From positions 1-64,000 of the forward strand of contig LBTE01000003.1 in assembly GCA_000989955.1 (NCBI GenBank): 64,000 nucleotides of DNA, given 5' to 3'. The position numbers were made by a program, and so were the translations under genes. This document shows, in pieces, positions 55,011 to 64,000 of this stretch. Below the pieces are notes generated by a model. That model saw only the letters and a program-made list of their open reading frames with translations, did no database searches and was not told the origin of the DNA. Position 1 is the stretch's first letter. Every line of letters starts with the position of its first letter. This DNA comes from a candidate division TM6 bacterium GW2011_GWF2_37_49. Lineage in GTDB: Bacteria > Babelota > Babeliae > Babelales > RVW-14.

Positions 55011-55964
55011 TTATGCAATTTTACTTACAATTATTTGCTCAATTCCATCAATAGTTTTTAACTTGTCTAAAACGCTCTCTTGATTTGATGCATCTGTAAT
55101 GATTTTAACGTTTGGGCCGGCATCGATCGTGAAATAGCATTGAATTCCAAATTCTCTTAAAAATTTAACCATATCCATCACTGCCACAGTTTTATCATTA
55201 AAATAATTAATCGCTGGGGTTGAATCTTGCATGGCTTGGTGCATTTCAAGACAATCAAGTTCGGCCAAAGTACCGACAGATTCAATATTTTTTTGCCTAA
55301 TCGCTTCGATCATATCATTTAAACGTAGTTCCGAGCGCATTATCCAATCGGTATAAGATTTAGACGTTGCAACAGTAATTTGCATGCCATTGCTAGAGCT
55401 AATTTTTTTCTGCGCTGATTGTACAACCACAACGATGATTCGAAATTCTGGCCAATGACCAGCATCAAATAACTGCTTAGCAAAACAATCTGAGCCGTCA
55501 TCCATTGAACCTTTGTGCCAAACAACAAAACCTCCATAAACAGATCGGCTTGCTGACCCAGAACCAAGTCTTGCAACCATTGATAACTCTTTTTTATCAA
55601 GATTTAATGCGCATAAATCGTTAAGAGCTTGTGCCAAAGCTGCAAAAGCACTTGAGCTGCTGGCAAGTCCTGCGGCTGTAGGAAAATTATTAGATGAATC
55701 AACTGTGAAATATTTATTAATTCCAAATTTTTGGCGAAATTTATTTAGAAATTTTATAAGCTTTGCCAAAGCATAACCTTCTACATTGATTCCATTAATC
55801 AAAAGGCTGTCCGCATCACTAAATCTAATTTTGGTTAATGTACTCAATGCTTCAAGCGAAACAGAAAGACTACTTTTTGTTGGAAGCATCAAATCTTCAT
55901 TGCGCTTACCCCAGTATTTTATCAGGGCTATGTTTGCACAAGCTTTTGTGGTTGCATAATTCAT
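55011..55964 (-). CDS. mvaD: Diphosphomevalonate decarboxylase
   Basis: Converts 5-diphosphomevalonate to isopentenyl diphosphate with ATP. The product has 317 residues with ANIALIKYWGKRNEDLMLPT at the start, FPTAAGLASSSSAFAALAQAL as the phosphate loop, LGSGSASRSVYGGFVVW, and C-terminal YFTIDAGPNVKIIT. These are all standard. Its product feeds undecaprenyl-phosphate and quinone synthesis. It starts 16 bases from the cdsA stop. Confidence 0.96.
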   Translation of the reverse strand: MNYATTKACANIALIKYWGKRNEDLMLPTKSSLSVSLEALSTLTKIRFSDADSLLINGINVEGYALAKLIKFLNKFRQKFGINKYFTVDSSNNFPTAAGLASSSSAFAALAQALNDLCALNLDKKELSMVARLGSGSASRSVYGGFVVWHKGSMDDGSDCFAKQLFDAGHWPEFRIIVVVVQSAQKKISSSNGMQITVATSKSYTDWIMRSELRLNDMIEAIRQKNIESVGTLAELDCLEMHQAMQDSTPAINYFNDKTVAVMDMVKFLREFGIQCYFTIDAGPNVKIITDASNQESVLDKLKTIDGIEQIIVSKIA

Positions 55965-55979
55965 TAGAATGCCTCAAGA

Positions 55980-56651
55980 TTAAAGTACAATTAACAAAAG
56001 CAAAAATAACAAAGCACAGGCAAAAACAGAATCAAATCTGTCTAAAAAACCTCCATGGCCAGGCAAAGCATTGCCAGCATCTTTTAGTCCTTTGCGGCGC
56101 TTTAAAAACGACAATAAAAAGCCACCTGCAAACGCGCAAAGTGTAAATAGTACAGAAAACAAAAACAAACTCAGCATATTCAAGCTTAATAGCCATGAAA
56201 TTTCAATTCGAGGAACAATAAAAATATTTAGAATGAAAACGGCAAAAATGCTACCAAACAAGCCCTCCCATGATTTTCCAGGACTTACGGTTGGACACAT
56301 TTTATGGGAACCAAAGGCTTTTCCGAAAATATATCCGAAAGTATCTGCCGTCCAAGCAACTAAGATAGGATAAAGCGGAATCAGTAAATTCAAGGTGTGA
56401 TATTTGTAGTTTAAATACATGAGACTGCCGATAGAAAGGCCTGGATAGATCAAAGCAGTTGCAACAAAAAATATCGGATGCAAATCTACAAGTTTAGGTA
56501 ATTCAAATAATGTAATAATCACGAATATGGCCACAAACATCATTGAAAAAAGTTCAATCGAATGTAGGTAAGCTCCGCCAACACAAAACAGTAAAATAAT
56601 TGATGTAAATAAACGCTTAAAAAATTCTAAACTAAAAATAAAATTAATCAT
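55980..56651 (-). CDS. cdsA: Phosphatidate cytidylyltransferase
   Basis: Makes CDP-diacylglycerol for phospholipid synthesis in the inner membrane. The 223-residue polytopic protein carries FGSHKMCPTVSPGKSWEGLFG and the CDP-alcohol signature SFLKRRKGLKDAGNALPGHG followed by GFLDRFDS. The ATG at 56651 overlaps the truA stop (ATGA), so they are coupled. It is shorter than the E. coli enzyme because N-terminal helices are fewer. Confidence 0.93.
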   Translation of the reverse strand: MINFIFSLEFFKRLFTSIILLFCVGGAYLHSIELFSMMFVAIFVIITLFELPKLVDLHPIFFVATALIYPGLSIGSLMYLNYKYHTLNLLIPLYPILVAWTADTFGYIFGKAFGSHKMCPTVSPGKSWEGLFGSIFAVFILNIFIVPRIEISWLLSLNMLSLFLFSVLFTLCAFAGGFLLSFLKRRKGLKDAGNALPGHGGFLDRFDSVFACALLFLLLLIVL

Positions 56652-57400
56652 TTGTAAACAACCTTTCGCAAACAAAGTCCGCAACCCTCAGCCTTTGTCA
56701 AAATTTGTTTTGGATCTGGGTTGTCCAAAAGTCCTTGCAGGTAGTTTATCGACAAATCAGGCCTTCTGACAACATCTAAGGCATATCCGATCATTCTTCT
56801 AATTTGAAAGTGTAAAAAACCTGGCCCCTTAATTATAATTCTTACAGCTCCGAATCTTGCCAATTTTTCAACTTCTATGCTATCAATTCTTCGAATCGTG
56901 CTTTTGCCCTCTTCTTCAATTTTGCAAAATGATGCGAAATCGTGCTCACCAACGTAGAGCTGCAACGTTTTGTAAAATTGATCAAGGTCAATCTTATTAA
57001 TGAATTTGTATTGCCAGCCATACCTCGCAACAAAAGGAAGCGGGCGTTGCAAAAAAAGATGGTAATAATAAGTTTTTTGTAAAACATTGAAACATGGGTG
57101 AAAATCGTCATCTACCTCAGACAGCTCGCGAATAAAAATGCTACCAGGCAAACGAGCATTCCATGCCGATTGAATTATGTTGTTAGGAATATTTAAATCA
57201 TCACATCTAAAAACAGCAACCTGGCCCAGTGCATGAACGCCACCATCCGTCCTTGACGATCCTATCAACGAAATATTTTGCCCAAACACATGATAAAAAG
57301 CCTTTTCAATAGCAGAAGAAACGGTAATAACATTTGTTTGTTTTTGCCATCCAAAAAAATCTGTACCATCATACGCTATCACTACTTTAAATTTTGGCAT
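56648..57400 (-). CDS. truA: tRNA pseudouridine synthase A
   Basis: Modifies U38-U40 in the anticodon stem-loop of tRNAs. The product has 250 residues: KVVIAYDGTDFFGWQKQ at the start, the catalytic GSSRTDGGVHALGQVA with the active Asp, RDLSINYLQGLLDN at the end. The normal length and motifs leave little doubt. It is separated from the upstream glycosyltransferase gene by a hairpin. Confidence 0.96.
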   Translation of the reverse strand: MPKFKVVIAYDGTDFFGWQKQTNVITVSSAIEKAFYHVFGQNISLIGSSRTDGGVHALGQVAVFRCDDLNIPNNIIQSAWNARLPGSIFIRELSEVDDDFHPCFNVLQKTYYYHLFLQRPLPFVARYGWQYKFINKIDLDQFYKTLQLYVGEHDFASFCKIEEEGKSTIRRIDSIEVEKLARFGAVRIIIKGPGFLHFQIRRMIGYALDVVRRPDLSINYLQGLLDNPDPKQILTKAEGCGLCLRKVVYK

Positions 57401-57429
57401 TTTTAGTCCCTAATACCCATAAAAAGCTA

Positions 57430-57473
57430 AACCCCCATCCAGGCGAACGCCTAGGACAGGGGAAATGGAGGTT
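57430..57473 (-). terminator. Terminator-like hairpin between glycosyltransferase and truA
   Basis: On the minus strand AACCTCCAT pairs with ATGGGGGTT (one G-U pair) around an inner AGGCG-TT-CGCCT stem, followed by TTTAGCTTTTTATGG. It could end or attenuate the lgt-dnaG-rpoD-glycosyltransferase transcript just before truA. Confidence 0.55.
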
Positions 57474-57564
57474 ATCAAATCTAATCATCACGTATCTTAC
57501 AACAGCTAAAATTAAAAATCAAACTAAATTTGAAGAACAAAGTTATTGTTGAACAGCTGTACAC

Positions 57565-58716
57565 TTAAGGTTTAACTGAAATTTCCAGATATATTTTTTT
57601 GTAATCGTTAACCACTTTTTGAATCGAAAATTTTTCAGCAACAAGCTTTAAATTGCAAGCAGAAATTTGATTGCGAAGAGACGGTGATAAATATAGTGTA
57701 TTAATTGCTTGGGCATATTCAGCGACATCCGTCGGCGCTACTAAAAAACCATTTATTTTATCTTTAATAACATCGTGCTGTTTGTCGTGATGAGTAGAAA
57801 TCACAGGAAGGCCGAACGATAATGCCTCAAGCAATGAGATAGATAAACCCTCGCTTTTTGATGAAAGTGCAAAGCAGTCAAATAAATGATAAAACCGATA
57901 CGCATTTTCACGAAATCCGGTAAATATAACGTTATTTGATAAACCTAAATCCCGTGATAATTGTTGTAACGTAATAAATTGGCTACCGTCTCCAATAATT
58001 ACAAGTTTTAAGTTAGGCGAATGTTCTTCGTTTTTTTTATAAAAAGCAGCAAAAGCCCGAATTAATACATCATACGACTTTATGGGCTCGAGCCTGCCAA
58101 CGGCTCCTACAACAAAATCATTATCCGACAAACCCAAATCAGCTCGTTGCAGTTTGCAATAAAAAGCCTTCTCCCTTAATTCCTCAAAATTTATTCCATT
58201 TTTTATAACGGTTAAATTTTGCGCAATGCTATTTTTTACATAATTATTTTTAATTGAATTTACTATGCACTTAGAATATGAAGCCCTCACGCTCTCTGAA
58301 ACTGCCACAATTTTTGCAGCGGAAGATGCAGTGAATCGGTCCAAAAAATTTCTAAATCGACCTTCGTCAAAGCTTGAGCCGTGCAAATCGCAAACAAGCG
58401 GCACAACGGTAAATTTAGCCAAAATTCTTGAAATAATATTTGCAGACCATAAAGAAGAATGTAATAGATCGGGTTTTATTTTTGTTATGAGACGCTTTAA
58501 CCGTAAAAAAAGAAGGGGCGAGTAACAAATATATCGCCCCGAAATTTTAAAAACAGGAATGCCAAGATCTTTAATTTTATCAACGTTGGGACCATCATAA
58601 AGATATGCAACAACGTGTTGATCTTCTGTATCAGATACAGATTTTGCTAGATAATTATATAAAGCACTTTCAGCGCCACCAAATTTCAAACTTGTTATAA
58701 AATGCAAAATTTTCAT
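57565..58716 (-). CDS. Family 4 (GT-B) glycosyltransferase
   Basis: The protein has 383 residues with two Rossmann domains. The N-terminal domain opens ILHFITSLKFGGAESALYNY, the glycine-rich acceptor-domain start, and has LVCDLHGSSFD. The C-terminal donor domain has VVGAVGRLEPIKSYDVLIRA, LKLVIIGDGSQF, VIFTGFRENAYRFYHLFDCF and SEGLSISLLEALSFGLPVIST, the E-x7-E-like donor-binding motif of GT4. The substrate is unknown; a cell-surface polysaccharide or glycolipid is likely. It lies 17 bases from rpoD and may be co-transcribed. Confidence 0.9.
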   Translation of the reverse strand: MKILHFITSLKFGGAESALYNYLAKSVSDTEDQHVVAYLYDGPNVDKIKDLGIPVFKISGRYICYSPLLFLRLKRLITKIKPDLLHSSLWSANIISRILAKFTVVPLVCDLHGSSFDEGRFRNFLDRFTASSAAKIVAVSESVRASYSKCIVNSIKNNYVKNSIAQNLTVIKNGINFEELREKAFYCKLQRADLGLSDNDFVVGAVGRLEPIKSYDVLIRAFAAFYKKNEEHSPNLKLVIIGDGSQFITLQQLSRDLGLSNNVIFTGFRENAYRFYHLFDCFALSSKSEGLSISLLEALSFGLPVISTHHDKQHDVIKDKINGFLVAPTDVAEYAQAINTLYLSPSLRNQISACNLKLVAEKFSIQKVVNDYKKIYLEISVKP

Positions 58717-58733
58717 TGCACTTTATTCAATTT

Positions 58734-61217
58734 TTATTCGGCATCATCTACATCATCCTCATCATCCAAACAAGAGTCCAAGTTACGAATAGGAGCCTCA
58801 ACTCCTTTTTCAAAGAAGTTTACTAAGCGCTTACTTCTAGACGGATGTCGTAGTTTGCGAAGTGCTTTAACTTCAATTTGGCGAATTCGCTCACGCGTAA
58901 CAGAAAAGTCTTTACCTACCTCTTCAAGAGTATGCTCTGAAGCAACGTCAATACCAAATCGCATCTTCAAAACCTTTTCCTCACGAGGAGTCAAAGTTTT
59001 AAGAACTTCGCGAACTTTTTCTTTCAAATCTTCGTTAACAACAGCATCAACTGGAGAGTATTCATTCTCATCCTCGATGAAATCTTTTAAAGATGTATCG
59101 TCACTATCGCCAACTGGTGTTTCAAGAGAGACTGGTTCTTTTGATATTTTAATAATATTTTTTATCTTTTTTTCTTCTAAATTCAGCTCTTTGGCAAGTT
59201 CAGAATAAGTCGGTTCTCTACCAGCTTCTTGAATATAATTTCGAGTAATTTTATTGATCTTACTTAGGGTTTCAACCATATGTACAGGAACACGAATTGT
59301 ACGTGATTGATCAGCAATTGCACGTGTTATAGCCTGACGTATCCACCAAGTTGCATATGTTGAAAATTTAAAACCACGCTCAAACTCAAACTTTTCAACT
59401 GCTTTTAACAATCCAATATTACCCTCTTGAATCAAATCCAAGAAATGTAAGCCTCTATTGATATATTTTTTTGCAATATTAACAACAAGCCGTAAATTTG
59501 CACGCGCAAGATCGTCTTTGGCCTCTTTATCTTTTTTCTGAGCCAATGCAAATTGCATGTACAAAGACGCTATCTTCTCTTTTTGTAAGCCAGCCTCTTG
59601 CTCAGTTTTTTTAATCATCTTTTGAGAGCTACGAATGGATGATTCAAATCCTGCTATTTGATTAATATCGTCTTGTGTTTGTTTTTTAAGATTTTTATAA
59701 AACTTAAGTTTTTCATCTAATCCTTTAATTTCCGTTTCACGCTCTTGAATTTTGAAGACCAACTTTTCAATACGCTTACCAAATTTACGTATAAGTTTAT
59801 TTGAATATTTGATGTCAGTAATCGCTTTTACGACGTTTTTCTTATTTTGATCAACCTTGGTAAACATTTCTTTTTTTTTGGCTTCACTTTCTAGCTGCCC
59901 ACGATAGGATCGATAAATTTTATCCTCGTTTTCGATTAAATCTTTTATTTTATTAAGATGCTCTAAAAGCCTAATCTTTTCCTCTTCAAATTTTGGAGAA
60001 TTATCCTCATCAAAATCAGAAAATTGAATTATCTCTTTTAAAAACAAAGGATCGCGTTCAAGTCGCTCTGAAAACCCAACCAACTCTTTTGCAACAAATG
60101 GAAATTGTGATATACTGTCAATAGATTGCTTTTTACCTTCGGCTATTTTATCAGCAATAACCTTTTCAGTCGTTTTATTCAAAAGAGGAATTTTCCCTAT
60201 CTCCTTTAAATAAAGTTTAACCGGATCATTTAATTGGCTAGGTTCGATAAAACTTTTTAATCTTTCTAGCTCTTTGTCATGCTCAAAATCATCGTCAAGT
60301 CCAACATATTCGGAACTTTCAAGTGAAGCCTTTAAATCTTTTTTGGCTGGCAATGCCCCAGATTCTTCTTCGCCAAAAAAACCACCTTCAGAAAGCCCAC
60401 CTTCAAGCTCGTCCTGCATAATAAAATCTATATTCTCTTTTTCAAACATGCTTACAAGCTCGTTTGTGTCTTCCTCTCCCAACTTGTTTTTTGATGTAAA
60501 GGCAAGCAATTCTTCATAGCTAAGAACACCCTCATTTTTACCTTTTTCAATTAATGCGGCTACCTGCTTTTCAAGTAGCTTGAGTGAATTTACCTGCGTA
60601 GCACCACTTTCCTCAGCTTCAATTAATACAAAATCTTCATCATCGAGAGAGACTTCATCCAGCCCAAGGTCCTTGATTGAATCTTTAATATTTGAGACAT
60701 GCGCAATTTTCGATTTTTCATTCAACGCATGCGCAGATAGAACAACATTTTTTGTTTTTTTATTTTCGATAGCCGATGTCTTCAATAATTTTGCATTTTT
60801 AGGATTTTCCACTTTTATTTTTTCAGCCACCTTAACCTGATCTTTTGTTTCTACTAAAGCTTTTTTGTGCTCAATTTTAGCTGGCTTAGCTATTGATTTA
60901 ATTTTAACAGAATATGGCTTTGCAATAATTTTCACTTTGACCTTGGCGGAACTTTTGGAAATCAAAGCATGACGTGTAGTAGCAGCTTTTGCAATAAATT
61001 TTTTGGCTTTTTTTACAAACTTAGCGTTTTTAGATTTTGTTAAATTTTGTTGTTTTTTTAAAGTTTTTGCAACCAACTTTTCAGCCTTTTTTTTTAGCTT
61101 AGATTGAACAGGCTTAGCTACTTTTTTTTGCAACTGAGCCTTTTTTTTGTCACCAGGCTTTGTCATCTTTTTATTCTCTTTTTTATTTATCTTTAATTTT
61201 TTAATCATTTTTTTCAT
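58734..61217 (-). CDS. rpoD: Principal sigma factor (sigma-70) with a Lys/Ala-rich N-terminal extension
   Basis: Directs RNA polymerase to housekeeping promoters. The 827-residue chain has four parts. Residues 1-150 are very basic and low-complexity, rich in Lys and Ala with KK and KAK runs (for example [20 protein letters not shown]), resembling histone H1-like tails. Acidic region 1.1 lies near 210-270; region 1.2 starts [16 protein letters not shown] near 335. A long helical non-conserved region follows, then region 2 ([33 protein letters not shown]), region 3 and region 4 ([20 protein letters not shown]). Its start overlaps the dnaG stop by four bases, as in the macromolecular-synthesis operon rpsU-dnaG-rpoD. 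Confidence 0.96.
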   Translation of the reverse strand: MKKMIKKLKINKKENKKMTKPGDKKKAQLQKKVAKPVQSKLKKKAEKLVAKTLKKQQNLTKSKNAKFVKKAKKFIAKAATTRHALISKSSAKVKVKIIAKPYSVKIKSIAKPAKIEHKKALVETKDQVKVAEKIKVENPKNAKLLKTSAIENKKTKNVVLSAHALNEKSKIAHVSNIKDSIKDLGLDEVSLDDEDFVLIEAEESGATQVNSLKLLEKQVAALIEKGKNEGVLSYEELLAFTSKNKLGEEDTNELVSMFEKENIDFIMQDELEGGLSEGGFFGEEESGALPAKKDLKASLESSEYVGLDDDFEHDKELERLKSFIEPSQLNDPVKLYLKEIGKIPLLNKTTEKVIADKIAEGKKQSIDSISQFPFVAKELVGFSERLERDPLFLKEIIQFSDFDEDNSPKFEEEKIRLLEHLNKIKDLIENEDKIYRSYRGQLESEAKKKEMFTKVDQNKKNVVKAITDIKYSNKLIRKFGKRIEKLVFKIQERETEIKGLDEKLKFYKNLKKQTQDDINQIAGFESSIRSSQKMIKKTEQEAGLQKEKIASLYMQFALAQKKDKEAKDDLARANLRLVVNIAKKYINRGLHFLDLIQEGNIGLLKAVEKFEFERGFKFSTYATWWIRQAITRAIADQSRTIRVPVHMVETLSKINKITRNYIQEAGREPTYSELAKELNLEEKKIKNIIKISKEPVSLETPVGDSDDTSLKDFIEDENEYSPVDAVVNEDLKEKVREVLKTLTPREEKVLKMRFGIDVASEHTLEEVGKDFSVTRERIRQIEVKALRKLRHPSRSKRLVNFFEKGVEAPIRNLDSCLDDEDDVDDAE

Positions 61218-63076
61218 ATTAGTCCCCGGCTTTGCATCCCCTCCTTCAACTTCAAAAATTTAATCAACAAATCGTTAAGTCTTGTGGGATTGTTCATCTC
61301 CTTTGCTTTTGCCATTTCATCCTTGATTCCATGCAAAATAAACTTCCAGTTGATTTTGCAAAATTTAAATACCAACTGATCAAATGCCTCTTTTGACAAA
61401 TCTGCACAATGCTTAACACTTAATTTAATAACAAAATTCTTTTCATCTAGCTCAAGCCTGTCAAGAAATCGCAAAAATAGGCTTTTACTGCCCTGAGATT
61501 CTCCACAATTTTTAATAAAAACATAAAGTTTTTTTAAAAGCTTTTGGAAGTTTTCTGAAAAATATGGAAGTAAGTATTCATCCAATCGCACATTCCCTCG
61601 CATTTTCAATTCACTATCTAGTATAGCAGAAAATATTTTTTCTTCTAGCAAATTCAAGTCACTATCGGCGGAATAACCATCCAACTCACTCGTCAACAAG
61701 CTGGCATCGGTATTATCAGATGTCAAATTTTCGAATTGATCTTTTGCCTCGTAACTTTGGCTTAAATATTGATCAACGTGTGCCTTTTTTTGCTTTTGAC
61801 GATCAAGAAGGCTTTTAAGCGAATCAAATGGCAAATTCATGACCATTGAAGCCTGAGAAAGCAAAAGATCCCGCTTAAACGAATCGCCAATCTTAGCGAT
61901 GACACCAATAATTTTCTCAGCTAGAAACATTTTTTCAGATAAAGCTTTTTGCTGAAAGTTTGCTCCCAATGAATTAATGAAAAAATTAAATATATCCAAA
62001 GATTTTTGTATAAAAAGCTCCATATTATAGCCATTTTGTAACAATGACGCTGGATCATCTTCGGCAGGCAACTGGATTACATGCAAGTCCAATTTGGCCT
62101 CCCAACAAAATTCTGCCAGTCGTAAAATCGCGTTTTGTCCAGCTTTGTCGCCATCATACAAAACATATAAAGCTTTAATATATCTTGAAAGCTGCTTTAA
62201 GTGATCAATCGTACAAGCAGTCCCAAGTGTTGCTACTGTATTTTTATAGCCAAACTGAGCCATCATGATACAGTCTAGATAACCCTCGACTAAAAACCCA
62301 ACCCCCTTTTCATGCATTGACTTTTTAGCACTGTCAAATGCAAAAAGCAATTTGCCTTTGATAAAGCCATCAGATTCTCGACTGTTGTAATACTTTGGCC
62401 TATCATCCCCAGCTTTAAAAATACGCCCACCAAAGCCACAAAATCGATTAGTCGAATCTTTTATTGGGAACAATATTCTTTCTTCAAACGGTGAATAAAT
62501 ATTTGATCTACCTTCATGCAAAATGCCAGAATCCAAAAGATCTTTGAGTAAAATGCCTTCATGCGCCATGTCTTTCAGAAATCTATTAATTTTGTTTACT
62601 CCGCCAGGAAAATATCCTATCAAAAAACTATTTATGGACTCATCATTAATTCCACGGCTTTTGATATAGCCCAAAGCAATTTTATCATTCAAAAGCTGTT
62701 GATTGGCCCATAGCGCAAAAGCCTTACAAACCGCAAAATATGCATACTTTTCTTCAGTATTTTCGGATACAAAATTTTTTGATTTTTGCAATTCTTGTGG
62801 CAATTCAATTCTGTATCGCTCGATTAAAAACTTGGCAGCCTGTAATTGATTCAAGTTTTCAATTTTTGCGATAAACGAAATTGCATCGCCTGAAGCGTGA
62901 CATCCAAAACAGTAAAAAATTTGCTTGTCAGGACTAACCGTAAAAGAGGCATCTTTTTCGCTGTGGAACGGGCAAGATCCCTTTAAATATAGCCCTATCG
63001 GTCGAATCTGAACATAACCAGAAACAACGTCTACTATTGATAATTGCGATTTTAAAAAATCAAAAAGCGATGACAT
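61214..63076 (-). CDS. dnaG: DNA primase
   Basis: Makes RNA primers for replication. The 620-residue product has the N-terminal zinc ribbon (CPFH at about 36 and CFGC), then the RNA-polymerase core with [23 protein letters not shown] and the TOPRIM fold ([34 protein letters not shown]). The C-terminal helicase-binding part is divergent. It is coupled to rpoD by ATGA overlap. A classical rpsU is not upstream; lgt is. Confidence 0.96.
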   Translation of the reverse strand: MSSLFDFLKSQLSIVDVVSGYVQIRPIGLYLKGSCPFHSEKDASFTVSPDKQIFYCFGCHASGDAISFIAKIENLNQLQAAKFLIERYRIELPQELQKSKNFVSENTEEKYAYFAVCKAFALWANQQLLNDKIALGYIKSRGINDESINSFLIGYFPGGVNKINRFLKDMAHEGILLKDLLDSGILHEGRSNIYSPFEERILFPIKDSTNRFCGFGGRIFKAGDDRPKYYNSRESDGFIKGKLLFAFDSAKKSMHEKGVGFLVEGYLDCIMMAQFGYKNTVATLGTACTIDHLKQLSRYIKALYVLYDGDKAGQNAILRLAEFCWEAKLDLHVIQLPAEDDPASLLQNGYNMELFIQKSLDIFNFFINSLGANFQQKALSEKMFLAEKIIGVIAKIGDSFKRDLLLSQASMVMNLPFDSLKSLLDRQKQKKAHVDQYLSQSYEAKDQFENLTSDNTDASLLTSELDGYSADSDLNLLEEKIFSAILDSELKMRGNVRLDEYLLPYFSENFQKLLKKLYVFIKNCGESQGSKSLFLRFLDRLELDEKNFVIKLSVKHCADLSKEAFDQLVFKFCKINWKFILHGIKDEMAKAKEMNNPTRLNDLLIKFLKLKEGMQSRGLI

Positions 63077-63081
63077 AAAAA

Positions 63082-63879
63082 TTACTGCGTTTTTTTATTA
63101 TATAAACCGATTGTAAAAAAGGCTCCCAAAGCTCCGATCAAAACAACTAAAACACTAACTTGAATCCCAGAAAGAAGGAAATCACAATTTAAAAAATTAA
63201 AATGTGTTAAATCGCCTCTATCACCTCGATAAAAGTCTATAAAAAACCTTGCAAGGCTATCAAAACATAGATACGCAAATGTTATTTGTCCGTTTTTGTT
63301 TAAAACGTTACGTAACAAAAATAGAGCAACAAAAATCAGTAATGACGTAACGCTCAAATAAAGCTGTGTTGGATATAACGGCACATTTAATGGGGCTATG
63401 CTGTTGGTATTTGTGAAGATTACAGCAAATAAATTATCGTAGCATTCAACTCCGTAGCAACATCCTGCTAGAAAGCAGCCTATTCTTCCAAATGCTTGCA
63501 CAATCGGCACATAAATAGCGATAAGGTCGAAGTATTTAAAAATTGCAACCTCTATCCACCACAAATAAATTGATAGAGTCAGCAATACGCCAAGAATTGA
63601 GCCTAAAATTACAAAACCGCCGTCCCAGACCCTAAAAATATTCAGCCAATTCTTCGCAAATGAGCTCCATTCGTAAAAAACAAAAAATGCTCGACCGCCA
63701 ATAAGCCCTGAAATAAGGCCAATAATCATGGTATTTAAATACTGATCATCACAAATTATTTCTCGACGTTTTTTGTTATAAAAAGTGCACAACAAAAACA
63801 TTGAAAAACCTAAAACTATCATAACACCATACGATTGAACACAAAAAGGGCCGTAAATATGCATTATTCTTGGATACAT
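63082..63879 (-). CDS. lgt: Prolipoprotein diacylglyceryl transferase
   Basis: Transfers diacylglycerol to the lipobox cysteine of prolipoproteins in the inner membrane. The 265-residue protein with seven hydrophobic helices has GPFCVQSYGVMIVLGF at the start, GLIGGRAFFVFYEW with catalytic-region Arg, the signature GRIGCFLAGCCYG, YPTQLYLSV and RFFIDFYRGD. It implies that the lipobox proteins at 40.0 and 47.3 kb can be lipidated. It lies five bases from dnaG. Confidence 0.96.
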   Translation of the reverse strand: MYPRIMHIYGPFCVQSYGVMIVLGFSMFLLCTFYNKKRREIICDDQYLNTMIIGLISGLIGGRAFFVFYEWSSFAKNWLNIFRVWDGGFVILGSILGVLLTLSIYLWWIEVAIFKYFDLIAIYVPIVQAFGRIGCFLAGCCYGVECYDNLFAVIFTNTNSIAPLNVPLYPTQLYLSVTSLLIFVALFLLRNVLNKNGQITFAYLCFDSLARFFIDFYRGDRGDLTHFNFLNCDFLLSGIQVSVLVVLIGALGAFFTIGLYNKKTQ

Positions 63880-63974
63880 AAAACATCCTTTGAAAAAATA
63901 TGCGCTAATTTAATATAATTTCGATTGTATCAAAAATATCCCCACATCGATAGCCAATTTTTGGAGAAATTGTC

Positions 63975-64000
63975 ATGAATTATCTATTAAAACGTTCAAC
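63975..64000 (+). CDS. Start of a plus-strand gene, cut by the window edge
   Basis: TTGGAG lies nine bases before ATG at 63975, followed by eight complete codons (MNYLLKRS) before the edge. The product cannot be identified. The 95-base gap to lgt probably holds divergent promoters. Confidence 0.4.

Noticed and set aside
1..64000. CRISPR arrays, rRNA genes, prophage structural genes
   Set aside because: I saw no regularly spaced short direct repeats, no 16S/23S/5S segments, and no phage capsid, tail or integrase genes. Only one tRNA gene was found.

Overview
The window is a low-GC bacterial chromosome segment, probably from a host-dependent lineage with a reduced genome. The combination of traits resembles Candidatus Dependentiae (TM6/Babeliae): a mevalonate branch for isoprenoids, many secreted proteins of unknown function, eukaryote-like proteins (an ATAD3-type AAA+ ATPase and a cytosolic-PLA2-type phospholipase), peptidoglycan and lipoprotein enzymes that imply a double-membrane envelope, and classical Shine-Dalgarno sites. 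The phylum is inferred from gene content; a tree of the ribosomal proteins here or a 16S gene elsewhere would settle it.

Layout. 1-2.5 kb: a large outer-membrane beta-barrel gene lies between inverted copies of a dispersed repeat (R1). 2.6-6.2 kb: murA converges with a solitary atpG, followed by a secreted protein ending in a 3D-like motif. 6.5-25.2 kb: one uninterrupted minus-strand str-S10-spc-alpha supercluster (rpsL-rpsG-fusA-tuf-S10-spc-secY-map-infA-rpmJ-rpsM-rpsK-rpsD-rpoA-rplQ). It lacks rpmD and adk, and rpsL carries an out-of-frame deletion near its 5' end. 25.5-32.8 kb: secreted or membrane proteins on the minus strand, centred on an ATAD3-like AAA+ ATPase whose start overlaps the stop of an upstream membrane-protein gene. 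33.4-35.2 kb: a secreted unknown and tRNA-Asp. 35.3-37.8 kb: transketolase and a NUDIX hydrolase, overlapping. 38-45 kb: a plus-strand run of exported proteins (cPLA2-like phospholipase, lipoprotein, macro-like protein, beta-propeller-like protein). 45-48 kb: a transposase remnant, two M15-type peptidoglycan peptidases and a DUF952 lipoprotein. 48-53 kb: two DUF4143-type ATPases, each between direct copies of a second dispersed repeat (R2), then a MutS-family ATPase with a signal-like N-terminus and transmembrane segments. 53.4 kb: an orphan XRE antitoxin. 53.9-63.9 kb: a minus-strand housekeeping run lgt-dnaG-rpoD-glycosyltransferase-truA-cdsA-mvaD-phosphomevalonate kinase. A plus-strand gene begins at the right edge.

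How the genes fit together. The 6.5-25.2 kb block makes the ribosome, its GTPase factors, the RNA polymerase alpha subunit and the Sec translocon. The right-hand block supplies the principal sigma factor, primase, phospholipid and lipoprotein synthesis, and the last steps to isopentenyl diphosphate. The middle (25-53 kb) is accessory. Almost every product there starts with an export signal, consistent with a surface and secreted repertoire aimed at a host. Two dispersed repeat families and a transposase remnant are confined to intergenic gaps outside the ribosomal block.
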